Origin: Salvia splendens
Taxonomy: Eukaryota; Streptophyta; Magnoliopsida; Lamiales; Lamiaceae
Assembly: GCF_004379255.2 (NCBI RefSeq)
Contig: NC_056042.1
Span: 34,079,928 to 34,143,927, forward strand
Direction: 5' to 3'
Length of the DNA stretch: 64,000 bases
The notes beneath the pieces are model-generated. The model searched no databases. It had not been told where the DNA came from and saw only the letters and a program-made list of their open reading frames with translations. Of this stretch, positions 40,601-53,700 are shown piece by piece. Within the stretch, counting starts at the first letter, position 1. Every line of letters starts with the position of its first letter. A program made the translations under genes and the position numbers.

Positions 40601-43600
40601 AATGAGTTGATACCATAAATACAGCATGTCTTCATATTGTTCATCTTCATGGCAATGATCTGGGTGGAGGCAGAGATTCAATGCATCATGAATGTCATCA
40701 AGAAAACCACTGTCAAACCAAAGGCAGTAAAATATCAACATTAGGACAACCATTTTCAATCATCTACTAGTCATCTACTCGTATAACATTGCAGTGGTTA
40801 TTTGTATGATATATTAGACTAGCCTTCCAGGTGATAAAAACATTGACTGCGGTGCTGCCTCGTGGGTATAAAGAGCACGCAAAAGGTAAGCATGTATAAG
40901 GAGACTATCAGCCTGTGAACTGCATCTTCTTCTTGAGACATATGTTAACTTCTGTCATTAAAGAAGTTCTTGTCAACAGATAAACATTATAAGGAATCAA
41001 ATAAACAATGAACAACAAGACTGTAGCATATAGCTCACCAATGTTGAAACTGCATCGGATAAACACTGGATGCCCTTATCTAGTTGTTCTAATCCTAGAG
41101 CTCTTAGTGATTTTGCCTTTTGAATAAGAACTCTGCATTTCTCCACAGTACTTTCATTTGTGACATAAATCTCTTCCAAAAGGACATTGATTACTTTCAT
41201 TTTCATTTTGAGACTGTATCTTGGATTCAAGTAGCTCTTTTCATTGTATGCAAAAAGCTCCTACATATTCCACAAAAGAGATGTGAATAGAAGAGGACGA
41301 TTTCAAGGTACATATTACAGTGGATTAAGACCTAGCACGTGTATGTCTGGGGGTAAGAGGGTAGAAAGAAACCTCTTCCAATAATTTTCCAAGTGCCCTT
41401 TTAGATATCTCTTTAGAAGATGAAAGCAATGGATACAGCATTACTCCATGCTCGTTGTCGTCCAACAGTTTATATTGTATCTGGGAGTCATGTCAAAATC
41501 AGATCAAGTTGTCTTCCAAATAATGCTAAAGCAGGCAATGAAAAGAAAATTGTTACCTTTACCCATTCCTTTATCAAAGACAAAGGAGCTGGTAGTGTTG
41601 CAATCAGATTCTCTGAATTGGACCAGCATATAATACTTTCTCTAATTATCCCATTGACCTTGAAATTGCATTCTTCATTAAGTTGCAGTAGAAAAGCAAC
41701 TTTATCAGATGCCTCCATGACAAGATCTGGAATAGACTTTTCAGACATGTAATCCACAGACACTTGTGATTTGGTCATCTCTATTTTACAAAGATCTACA
41801 ATATGATTCCATAAAGCTTTACAGCACATTTTTAAAGCTTTAAAAGCCTGCAAAAGAATATGGCATGTTGTTAGCGAATACTCAGGATACATAAGCAAAC
41901 TGCATGTTTCATGATCTTTGTATCCAATAACAGATTAAGTGGTATTATGATTAAGCAGGAAATATAAATATTTTTCCTGACAAGCATAAAACAAAACTAG
42001 TGTTCTGGTAAGTACATTTCTATTGTTTCAACTTTCAAGAAAAGATCCCTGACATTGGTAAAGTCACTAATGGGTGCACTCTAGTGATCATCCAGTGTGT
42101 GTGTGAATATTAAATTTTAAAAAGCTACTCTTTTGACTTCCCAAATGGCAAATGGACTTCTAGACTAGATATGCCTGACTTATTCCACATAATCAACTGA
42201 TCATTTCACTTTTTCTTATATTGAATTCCTTATCCAAATGTCTAGTTGAGAGGGTTACCTCCACCTTACATGTCACACTTCTATTAATTTTTATTAATAG
42301 AGAAGGTGGGGAAGAAAGCAGGATGTGAAGCAATTTCTTGTACCACGGCATGTAGCAAACTAAGGAGGCAAAAAATTGGGATAATATAATGAAACATGCA
42401 CAAGCAAGTTAGCAATCAACCTAAAAATGAAGAAGCAATTCATTTTATTTTATTGCCAGATATGGAGGTTTGCCGAAACTTAGTCATAAGGTTTTGGCGG
42501 ATGTGATTTTTAGTAATCAATTGAGTTTCTAGTAAAATGGATCTGATGCGTGTGGCAAAATAAAGTTGTTTCGTTTTGGCCAAGTTCAACACATAATTTT
42601 GGATAAGTTTGACAGACATGGTGTATTCTTATCATCACAAGTTTAATCAATGACTTAACTTCAAAATTCAAAGGTAGTGCTATAATTACTACATGTGACT
42701 GCAAAACCAACCAAAGTCCATGTTTATAGGCAATGACCTACTCCCTCCATCCCTCCATCCCAAGGAAGATGACCTCATCCTTGGGCGGCACCGGATTTTA
42801 TATAAATTTATTTTGTGTGTTAAGTGGAGAGAATAAAGTAAGAAAGATGAAATATTGTAGAGGTAAACGTGTTTCTATTTTTTAGTAATGGGTAATCTTG
42901 GTTGGGACAGGCCAAAAAGGAAAGTGGGTGGGTCATCTTCGGTGGGACAGAGGGAGTATTTATTTGATCTCTAGGGAACAGTATGACTAACATTAAAATG
43001 TAATCAATTTAGCTAACAAAATCTGAGAAATTCAAACATGATAACTCTCCTAAAAAAGCAATAGTTGAATGACTAAGTTGGTAATTAATATTCAAAAATA
43101 TGCTATGACAGAGTAATCATTCAAGTTATATATACTAATTGAAATTTCCTTAGTGTGAAATCAAATACTTGCCTCAGCAAACTAGGAAACAAAATCGAAC
43201 TGTATGAGAAGTGATGAAAAAACTATTGAATACCTCTTTCAGACGCTTTTTACTCTTCAATATTACTGCTATGTTATTCAGAGAAACATACAGATACTTA
43301 AGCCTCTTATTTGGGACCCACTGTGCAGAAATTACATGCTTTACTGATAGAGTACTCTCCTGCAAACACCATGCAAAATTTCAATATTTTGATGGTAAAA
43401 TAGTTATCAGAATAAAATTTGTGCTGACAATAACCACCCTCTGTTACTTTTGATGAAATCAGGACCTTGATGTTTTGGTTTGTTTCGAATGAGAGCATTA
43501 GAGCTGCCACAACTACAACTGATATTACTTTGTGATTGTCTCCAGATGTCTCTTTCTCCCTTTCAGTATCACTGCATCCATAAAGAAAAGGTCATTGCCA

Positions 43601-46323
43601 TGCAATTCTATCTCAGTAAGTTAAGAATACAGTCACGCACAAAAAAGTTACTTCCCAGCTAAGAAGTATATTGTCTGTAAAAGGGCAAGTATTCCCATAG
43701 AGCATATATAACATAAAGTACCTGAGACAATTGAGGAAGATATAGCAATATTGACGAAATGCGTCGTGGATGCCACTTAAATTTTCCCAACAGGATGTAG
43801 TCTCTGCCTCGGAGAAAATTTCCTTCCTATTTACAAAAATAGACTCCGCTAGTTTCAAACAAAAAAATTTGAGCGCTTCCCAATATGGTATATGTGAGAC
43901 TGCTTGTTCACAGGAACTTTTTTCTTTGCCAGCAGTACCAAAATGATCGTTCAACCAATTAATAGAAAGAGCCACTTGTTGAAGCCTCTCTGTGTTATTG
44001 AGAAAAAACTGAAGAGAAGCTCCACATTTTCCAGAGTCTTCCCCTTTCAACTGGTTTGATGAGCTTCCATACAATCCACTTGCGTAAAGAGTGAGAATAG
44101 AACTGATGAAGAGGAAATCCTTCAGAAAAAGAACACATTCGCCCTTGTCAAATTATGGATAATAAGGTTAAGATTTATTGTAGTCCAATAAATGACAAGC
44201 ACCCAACTTTTGAGCAAAGTGTACCTGGTGAAAAAACCTTGCTAATCTATAAAGATATTGAGCAACTGGATCACAAAAAACAACAGTTGCACTTTGGCAT
44301 TTATTTGCACAGTAACACACAAGTTCCAGAAATCTTGGAGCTAATTTTTCGGCTCCGTCCTGCATATTCAAACTTTTAAATATTTAGTTACTTAACTTGT
44401 ACTAGCAACACATATAGCCAAAAGGGTAACCAAATTGTGGAGGAAGCAAAGGAGAGAATAAGATCACTAAACATCATCAAAAGTATCCCTTATGCAAAGC
44501 TACTCCCCGGAGGAAAAATGAAATAGAGCAGAGTTATAGGCTCAGAAGTTTGAACAAACTTCAGGGTGAGGGTTATCCAAATTGCCGCACCAGTCCTAGT
44601 GTCAACACTTAAAACAACTATACAGAGAATTCAGTCATGCCTTCAATCTCTCTGGTTGGCTTTTACATGATCAGAGTGGGATACTGTCTTGACAACATTA
44701 AGGGACTATTAAACAAAAAGGCTAAAGTTAATAACACTTAGCTTGAACATTCCATTGACAGACTTGCTTATACATGGCTCAAGTGTTTGCCCTGGAAAGC
44801 TTGACCTCCTCGTTTGTTGCACAAATCACCATGTTTCTTAACATGCATACAGGCAGAATTTACAGTATCATGTAACAAATACAGAGGCTCTGCCTTTTCA
44901 ATGTTGAGAGATGTCACTCATGTACCAACAATATTTTGGAGTAATATGTTTAAAGACAACCCTCATAACCATTAGATAAAGTAGCATAAAACAGGATTCT
45001 CATACATGCAACACATGCACAGACATATTCAAAGCATGTCAGGAAAAAGCATATATCCATCACATGGTATTTTATACATGTTCTGTAAATGCACCAATTA
45101 TGCCAAACTACCTTGCATTCCGCAGCCATAAAATCTAGGACATGTTTTAACACATCAAGTATGATGTCAGTGGACAGCCCATCTCTCTGAGAGAAAAGAG
45201 AATGACAAATCTTAAGTGCAACCTGAGCCAAAAGAAAGGAAGAAGAAGGAAACATTAATAACAGAACAGGATCAACCAGAAGTCATTGAGTTTTAACGAT
45301 CTTATGTTCCGTAGAGTTCCCACCTTGTATATTTGATCATGAGCACATGATTTCTTGTACTCCTTGAAGGTGACTGCGGAGAACTCACGTATCAAGTCCA
45401 CACTGAATGATTTTATTTCTGCTACTAAAAATACAGTGATTATATGAAGGTTTGTCTCCAAGAAATGATGGAATTTCTCATAGTCCTTGGCTTCCAATAT
45501 CCTAAATAGCGCAAACAAATCTAATCAGCTTCGTAATCTTAACAATTCAATACCAATTCAGGGAAAACATACAACTAACAAAAAGATATCCAAGAGCTAA
45601 ACATGCAGCTAGATATGTACTTGTTCACGTAAGCAAGCTTAAATCATACTTGAAACACGACTCAGATTCGTTCACTAAAGAAATGACTCTCCGGTAATCA
45701 GCTTCAATTTTGCTGCTTCTCTTCGATACACATTTCACTAAGGTCACAACGACCTCCAAAATTATAGCAGCAAGTTCTCGATCCGCTTCCTCCTCCTCCT
45801 TCAACTCAGGAACCAAACGCGCCTTCAATTTCCTCAACTTGCCTTTCAATTCACCTCCAGCAATCGCATTTAGCCTCTCCAGCACAACAAAACCCTCAGC
45901 TTCCGCTTCTTCGAACAAACACCAATTCTCCAAACAATGAACATACCGAATCCTCTGGACTTGAACTGAATGCTGTTTCCCAGAGAGCTCGGGAGCAATC
46001 ACTTCGAGGCAATCGAGGCAGAGGCGATAGCTGTCGAACAATTCCGTGGCGGAATTTTGGGGGATTTGAGGAGACTCGCAGAGACGCTTGGGGATGAGAG
46101 AGAGGGCCTTGTGTATGAATGATATGAACTGTTTTGCGAGGGGGCGGATGGCGGGGAGCTCGATTTTGGGTTTGCATTTCGAAGATTTGGCCGGCTTTTT
46201 GGCGATGGAGGCGGAAGGCGCGAGGAATGGAGTGAAAGGGTGGAGATAGGCCGTGAAGAGGCGGTGGATGTCGGATGGCGATGGGGATTGGAGTTTGGAG
46301 ATGATGGATGCATCCGATTCCAT
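34630..46323 (-). CDS. ESP1: Separase (ESP1), caspase-fold cysteine protease
   Basis: 27 coding exons, about 2045 residues: 45650-46323, 45324-45501, 45112-45222, 44225-44359, 43722-44119, 43466-43571, 43234-43359, 41557-41847, 41373-41480, 41039-41260, 40824-40951, 40583-40709, 40189-40485, 40014-40103, 39509-39754, 39300-39423, 38508-39197, 38156-38387, 37710-37830, 37133-37327, 36934-36980, 36627-36853, 36283-36526, 35754-36027, 35314-35556, 35137-35224, 34630-35045. Separase cleaves the kleisin subunit of cohesin at anaphase onset. The C-terminal C50 domain has catalytic His in [10 protein letters not shown] (His1905) and Cys in [14 protein letters not shown] (Cys1931), with [15 protein letters not shown] and [17 protein letters not shown]. 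Upstream is an alpha-helical repeat region, with a basic, probably disordered segment ([15 protein letters not shown]) in exon 17. Phases agree throughout. Intron 11 appears to have a GC donor. The exon 5 acceptor is the least certain. Confidence 0.93.
42741..42956. mobile_element. Stowaway-type MITE in separase intron 7
   Basis: Starts CTCCCTCCATCC and ends GGTGGGACAGAGGGAG, with TA on both sides (42739-42740, 42957-42958). 216 bp, noncoding, with the internal CACCGGATTTTATA motif seen in related copies. Confidence 0.85.
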
Positions 46324-47760
46324 TGCGGCGGCGCCGGCGGCGTTTGGAGAGATAAACGGTGGTGCGAAGTGTGTGAGAGAAGTGTTATATGTTCCGCGTG
46401 GGCGGGAAACAGACCGCTAATTGGCGATGGAGTTTGAATTTTCGTGCAAATTTATTAATCTCTCCACTAATAATTGTCTTCCTATTTTTCTATTTTCGTA
46501 TGTCAGATGAATAAATATTTTATTTATTTTTTACTATTTTAAATAATAAAGTTCATATTCTAATAACTTTATTTCACTTACATTTCACTATAAAATTAAC
46601 ACTTCATCTCTTCTCACTATAAAATTAATACAGTGTCGCCTCACACACCTCGTTGTTGGGCTCATTGTCTCACCTGCACAGTCGCAACGTTGGCACGTTC
46701 CTCCATTCCTTCATTTCCTTCTCTCTCCCCTCTAATCGGTGGAACCTGCTGAACACTAGCTTCTTGCTATCGCCGAACACCTCCTCTTATTCGCCGACTC
46801 ACTGAACACCAACCTCCACGCCACCGCAAGGCACAGTACCTCCAACTTGGGTCCATTCAACATCCAGTCGTGCCTTTGCCGCCGCCGTGCATAAAGTGCG
46901 GCTTCCCACCACCCCACCGGCCAGTTCCCTCGTTTCCCGACTCTAAAACAGAGTTTTCAGAAGAGACCATACTATCTATCTCTTAGGTTATTACGTTGAC
47001 ACTTTAGTTTACGTGGGATACGATACTCTTATTGTATTAACCACGTACACATATGAGATAGCTTTATTTACTATATATAGCCTCTATTATTAGTTTGAAT
47101 AATAGCTTTTGAACAACTTAACAAACAAGAATTAAAACTTGAGTTTCTACCATCAACATTCTCCATATAATCCCATAGAATCAAGCACTTATGCTGTTAT
47201 CTAAACTGTCATTTAAATCAAGCTATACCCTTAAATAGACGGTGTAAATCTCACTAACTTTAATTAGAGTTTCAAAAGACTAAGCTAATTAAGCACCAAC
47301 AAGCAACAATAATATACTAGGGTGACGTTCGGTTTCCTAGATAAAATAGTACCAAGATATAATCTATGATTTGTGGTGAGATTATTTTAGTTGGAGGGGG
47401 TTGACTATGACTAATTATCACATTATTATCCATTTAGAATTGAGTTGTGGGATTCAATCTCATAAACCAAACATACTACATATTTAATCCCGAGATTTAA
47501 TCTTGCAAACCGAACAACCCCTAGTAAGATATACTACTGCGTATAGTAATTCAGCTATGATGGGCTTTATTTGTTGGGATTGAAGTGTTTTTCACGCGGG
47601 CCTAGCAGGCCTAGTTTATTTAACATGGGCTCACTTTTGATAGCTTATTTAGACTTACATAGCAACCAAACGCCTAATTCATGTTAATTTTTGGTATATT
47701 ATAAAATTCATGTCATTAAAAAATTTAGTTGCTGGAGCAGAAAATCGGCGAAGCTGAACG
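46324..47760. other. Divergent spacer between separase and UGT80 genes
   Basis: The separase promoter is at the left and the UGT80 promoter at the right. In between is a GC-richer stretch (about 46640-46960) with no open frame I can identify, followed by AT-rich sequence and a MITE at 47320-47520. Confidence 0.6.
47320..47520. mobile_element. Tourist/Harbinger-like MITE
   Basis: A 201 bp segment starts GGGTGACGTTCGGTTT and ends AAACCGAACAACCC, an imperfect inverted repeat. It is flanked by the 3 bp direct repeat CTA (47317-47319 and 47521-47523). A 3 bp duplication fits PIF/Harbinger-derived MITEs. Noncoding. Confidence 0.7.
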
Positions 47761-50700
47761 ATGAGGACGAAGCCAATTGCTGTGTTCATGGCATTTGGTA
47801 CAAAGGGCGACGTTTATCCCATTGCTGTAATCCTCTAATTTTGTTATCTTCTTTGTATTTTTTTCTGTAAAAATCAGCTCATTGTTTATGATGATTTCCA
47901 TCTCAGGCTATTGCTTCAGCTTTCGCTTCCGATCAAAAGCACTACGAAGTCGTATTTGTAACCCATTCCGCGCATGAGGTTGGGGACTTTTGATTATAGT
48001 TTAATTTGCTTATTTCTGCTCTTCTGTTGCAGTTAATTTTGATGGCTGCTGGTTAAACGTGTGAAGAAGTGCATATACATACATTTCTGTTGCAGTTAAG
48101 TCTGATGAAATCTGTCGCTGCTGTTTAAACCTGTAAATGAAGTGCATATACATTATGTAAATGCTTATTTGGAATTGTTAATGTATTCTATGTGCCGATC
48201 AGGATAGCAGACATTTTTGTTGGAAGTTACTTGGAATTCATGCATTTTGGGGGTTGGTCTAGTCATTATTTGTCTGGAAAAATTTTTGGTGGGAGTAAGG
48301 AAGGTATTGCAGATCTCATAGTTCATAAATAGGGAATTTGGAATTTGGTTCGAGAGTAATTCATTGTAGGTTTGTGGAATTCCTTGCAAGTTACATTGGA
48401 AATTAGTTGTTTAAGTGAGTTGCGTGTAATCGTTTGATAGTTTTTTATTGTATCCTGAGCTGTATGCCCCTTCCGTTGCTAGACTCACATCAGAATTCTT
48501 TTTGGAATGTGAAGTCCAAAGCCTATTCATGCCTATCATATGTTGTATGCATAAAAGAGTTGAGGTTAAATTAAGAGTTAATTTAAGTATTTTTAAGCAT
48601 CATTCTTACATCACATTTTTTAGATTTGAATTATAGTGTCTCATTAGCATTGACATTTTTGTTGTGTTATCATAATTGTTAATTCTTCTGGCTTGCAGAA
48701 CATGAAAGGTCACTTGGGAGCAAAGCAAATTTCATACTTCTCAATTTCTTCACCACCTGCTTTGTCTTTCTATCAAAACCATGATCATGGAGGTCTCTTT
48801 CCCTAGTATATATTTTTTCTTTGCCGCGGCATTCTTCAGTAGGAATTCAAGAATATGGGTTTCCATACATGTTAACAGTTTGCACATCCATATTCATTCT
48901 ATATATATTGTAGTCATCTAAATTGGCATGCTGTGCTATATGATCTTGCCTAATGGTTGATCTATATTACAGGCTCTATTGATGAGTCTTTTCCACGACA
49001 GAAGGAAGAGATTACAAGAAAACATAGACAAGAATGTGTTTCAGTTGTTGAAAGGATATATGGAGAGAACCCAGTAATGGATGGTGATCTTATCTTCATA
49101 AATTTCTTTGCCCTGGTAACTTCTGAGCAAAGTTCTGTGCATTCTTAATAATTATATTTTGCTAATCACATATATGTACATATAGAATAGTACTGCTAAT
49201 CTTCAAACGTTGGCAATGTATAGCTTGTATGAAGTTAGCTGAGTGGCATATTTATTGCAAATAATGGTAAACTTAATTAGGACATAGCTGTTGCGTCTTT
49301 TAAGTGAGGACTTTGGTCGTGTTTATGATGAGCTGTGAAGAATAATAAACAAGAGTCAGGAACGAAGGATAGTTATGAAAAAAGTTTTCACTGCATTCTT
49401 TAGTTTTGGCAAGTTGTAGTAGTTAGAGGACGTAGTTCTACCAAGTGATTTCTTATTACAAAAGAAAGATCAACAAGCAATACCTATAATGCTGTCAAAT
49501 TAGTTAGTTCAAGTAAAAGATGAAAACCAATGTGTTTATACTATAATTTGGGTTCTCATATTCTTTGCACATTTATAGGAAGGCTGGAGTCTTGCTGAAC
49601 TTTTTCATGTCCAATGTGTTGTTGCTGCTCCTTATGTTGTTCCATACAGGTATAGTTTTTGTCAAACTATAAACCATTTACTTTTTTGTGGTTGAAGTCA
49701 ATTAAAGATGTATGTCGGGTTTGAAGGAATATGAATTTTGCTAGGATTCAAACCGGGCATTTTTTAAATGTTAGGCTATTAAAAAATTGAGATGCTTGTT
49801 GCATTTGGAGGAATTAAAATTCTATTTGGACTTAACTCTAGCATTAAAAAATTGCTAGACTATTTAAACATTGAGAAATGAAGGCCTTGTATAGTTTCCA
49901 TCACCATGAATTTTAGATTTTTACCCCATTATATTTGGAGTTCACATGGAAATGAAAATTTGTTTGGCTAGAAGAATTTTCTTAGAAAATTTACTAGGTG
50001 TATGATTGGTTTCATGTGTAAGTTCTTAGATGATTTTCTTGGGAAAGAGTAGACAATAAAATGAGTTGTTCGTTAATACAATACACTGGACTTTTTAGCT
50101 ACTTTTTCGTTTTATCAAAATGAAGAGTTCCAATAACTTTATGATTGTCTTTTCCTTTTATGCAAGCTAGCGCACCCACTTCTTTCGAACGCCAGTTTAG
50201 GAATGAACTTCCTCTTCTGTACAAATATCTTCGAGAAGCTCCGACCGGTAAGGTATGTAATCATAGTTTTTTGAGCCTCATGGTTTTTATATACTTGTAC
50301 GGCAATGTGTTTTACAGTCTTTCAAATGTGAATTCCAATCAAATCTAGCTTCCATATTTTTTGTTTTCTTGTACTGCAATATTTATGTTATTTTTGTTTC
50401 TTTTACACTACTTTTTTTTATCGTAGATTGGGTGGGAAGATGTCATCCACTGGATGTGGCCACTTTTCACTGAAGATTGGGGGAAGTGGAGAAGCCTGGA
50501 TCTGAATTTAAGCTTCCTGCCCTTTACGGTAGTTAGAGGAGCCATAGAAAATCTCATGTAAATTATGTAATATGTGATCTACGATTCTACATATATGAAA
50601 TAAGACTAATGTTTCTTTACTAATACAAAATCCATCTGATCTAAACCAGGATCCTGTAACTGACTTACCAGCATGGCATGATAGACCTTCATCGCCCCTG

Positions 50701-53700
50701 CTGCTGTAAGAATATATGTTCCACCAATGATCTCGGTTCATATTTTCTAGGGGCTCATAACACTAACAAATGTTATATATTTGGTGTTTGATTGCTTTTC
50801 TTTAGTTTACCAACTCAGCAGGTTTGAACACGAGAATATGCTTTTGCAGATATGCCAACAAGCAACAGTTGACCCATTTTACGTTTTATTTCTTCATTGG
50901 GATATTTGAAGAGTTGATATATTCTTGTTTCACTATCATTTTTTTTTGCAAAACTCTTGTCATATTATTTTCTAAATACCTATATTTGGTTGGCTCTAGA
51001 GTTACCTGACTCTTTCCTCATCTTGGATTAGCAGATATGGATTTAGTCAAGAAGTTGTTGAATGCCCTGGTAATTTTCTAATAAATGTTTTTGTTGTTTC
51101 ATCGCAGTCAAAATAACAGTTTCTTTGCCTTCTATTCATCTGCTGTATTAGTCTCTGGATATTTTTTCACCATCATAGGTTACTGGCCATCTGCATCTCC
51201 TCCTGTTCAAATTAATAAGCTATCTTGATGCCAAAATTGCTGGCTATTTAGGTGCCATGAGCTAGAAGTCATTAAAACGTTTTCAACTTTATATTCATGC
51301 TTTTGGTTTCCTAATATATGGATTTACTACATGTGAGAGCCTAAAAAGTGATGCATGCAAAGACTGTGATTTGGAGGAATGTATTTCTGGCTAGATCAAA
51401 CCTGGAACATAGTGATTATCATGAATGGGAGCTTGGTTAATATTGTTATGCAATGACATTCTTGCACCATTATAGGTTACTGGCCATCTGCAGTTCGGGT
51501 TTGTGGCTTTTGGTTTCTACCTGCTGAATGGCAGTTCTCTTGTGCCAGATGTGCAGAAATCTCATCTTTGATTTCCCGTAGGCAATTGAATGATGGGAAA
51601 AATTGGTGTCCAAGTCATGCAAAATTGAAGTCTTTCCTGGATTCTTCAGAAGATCACCTTATTTTCATAAGTCTTAGTTCTGTTGGTAGGTAAGTCTGTA
51701 CTTAGATGCCAATTTCTTCCGTTCTTGATTATCAAATGGTGGCATTCAGTTAAAAAATGCCATGCATAGTTCACCTCCTTCTTTATATAGCATTTGTTGG
51801 TACTATAAATTCTTAAAGAAAAGTTTTACATGTTATTTTCCTGATGAAATTATGTATCTCAACTGACATACGATTAGTGAGTTAGAATTCAGGTACTTAT
51901 CATGATTTTATGTGTTTGACTTTAGTTCTTTATGTTTATTTAGAATCGAGAAATGGTGCCTTCTGGGTTTGTTAGTAACCAATCGACTTATTATGGTTGT
52001 TTTATTAAGTCGGTTAAAGTTTCTAAATTCTGGAAATAAGAGATGAATTGTTTATTAGTAATCTGACTTTAGATAGTGATTAATTGTTTATCGCCAAGAG
52101 AGGTACTTGGAATGCGCTGTACACACTATTTACTAAGTTGATAGTACACACTATTTACTAAGTTGATAGTACACGGAGAGAGGTAATTGGGATGCGTTGT
52201 ACATTATATTCACTAAGTTGATAGTACACACCTATCATACATATGGCAATTTATTTCATTCTAATGAATTGCTTTCCTGCAGCATGGGTTACTTCCAAAG
52301 TCCTCAGATTTTCTTACGGGTCCTTAGGAATGTTCTAAGTATTTCAAGTCATAGATTCATTTTGTTCTCGGCTGGCTATGGACCTTTAGATACTGCAATC
52401 AATATGCTTGCTCAGAGACCACCATCCGCTTCAGAGCAAGTGCAATCTAGTGAAATCCAGATAAGCCTTTTTGATGGCCGACTGTTTTGCTTTTCTGGGT
52501 GAGTACTTGCAGAAATGCTCTAGAATATAAATGATCAATGCCTCAAAATGACATTCTTGCTTGCCTGAATATTTTATGCTTTGGTTGTTATTCTACTAGC
52601 TGAATGGTACGAATTATGAATTCAATTGTATGACTTCTAGACATCGAATCTGTTATGAGTTTTGCTTCATACAGTAGATTGGTATTGTTGATCTGCTATA
52701 TCTTTGTTCGCAGAGCTTTATATACATGACTGTTATCCTGCAGATTTTATTGGTTTCCTTTTTATTCTTTCCTTGGGCTGTTAAATGCTTTATGAAGCTG
52801 ATGATATCAATTCTTCTTATAAACAGTGAAATACCATACAACTTGCTATTTCCCAAATGTGCTGCTGTTATTCATCATGGTGGAAGGTGATATTTCTTGG
52901 TTGATTTTTACTTCTCTTCCAAGCTTATTACTGTTGTGTAAATACTGATAGTATACAGTGTTTCTAATCTTTTATTATGACCACTTATGTCAGTGGGACA
53001 ACCGCTGCTGCTCTGCACGCTGGAGTTTCTCAGGTCTATTTAACTCCTGTTTTATGCCTTGTCTTTGTGGTTTTATAATGCCAGTCTCACCTAACTGAGA
53101 AGTTAAAAACATTACTAAATTATAGGAGTAAAATATTTTTAGCTAATACTTTTCAAATGAACCACAAATAATACTAGTAACTAATGACTTATTTTAAAAT
53201 ACAATAAATATACTTGGCCTGGAACTATAACTCATGATACGAAATTAATAAAGCCCCAAAATAAGCACTGCTAGTTTGTAACTTAACTTCATAAATGTAA
53301 AACACTATATCCCACATAAGTAGGTGTATATTATAATTGTGTGTAGTTTCAAAGTAAATGATGAACTTTACTATGTTACAATTTGGATCTTACTTTCAAA
53401 CTTTTGCAAATAAATACCAAATATTTATATACTCCACATAAGTAGGAGTAGTTTGCAATTGGGGCTTCTCAAAATATTCTGAAAAAATGAAGTGGATGTC
53501 AACATGTACTGAAAACATGACATGGTCGCCGGTGAGGACTAAAATCCGATAGAGAAGGATTAATCAACGTCACTTAATGTGCAATTAAGCACACAAAGTT
53601 GCAGATTCGAGGATTGTACATTTCAATTTTGTGCTGAATTGCATAGTAGAAGACATCCTTTTGTCCATGCTAATGTCCACATCATCGTTCCGGTGGCTGT

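Noticed and set aside
44120..44146. Alternative, longer separase exon 5 starting nearer 44145
   Set aside because: The frame is open, but the acceptor lacks a pyrimidine tract, whereas TTCTTTTTCTGAAG at 44120 is a better plant acceptor. Kept as an alternative only.
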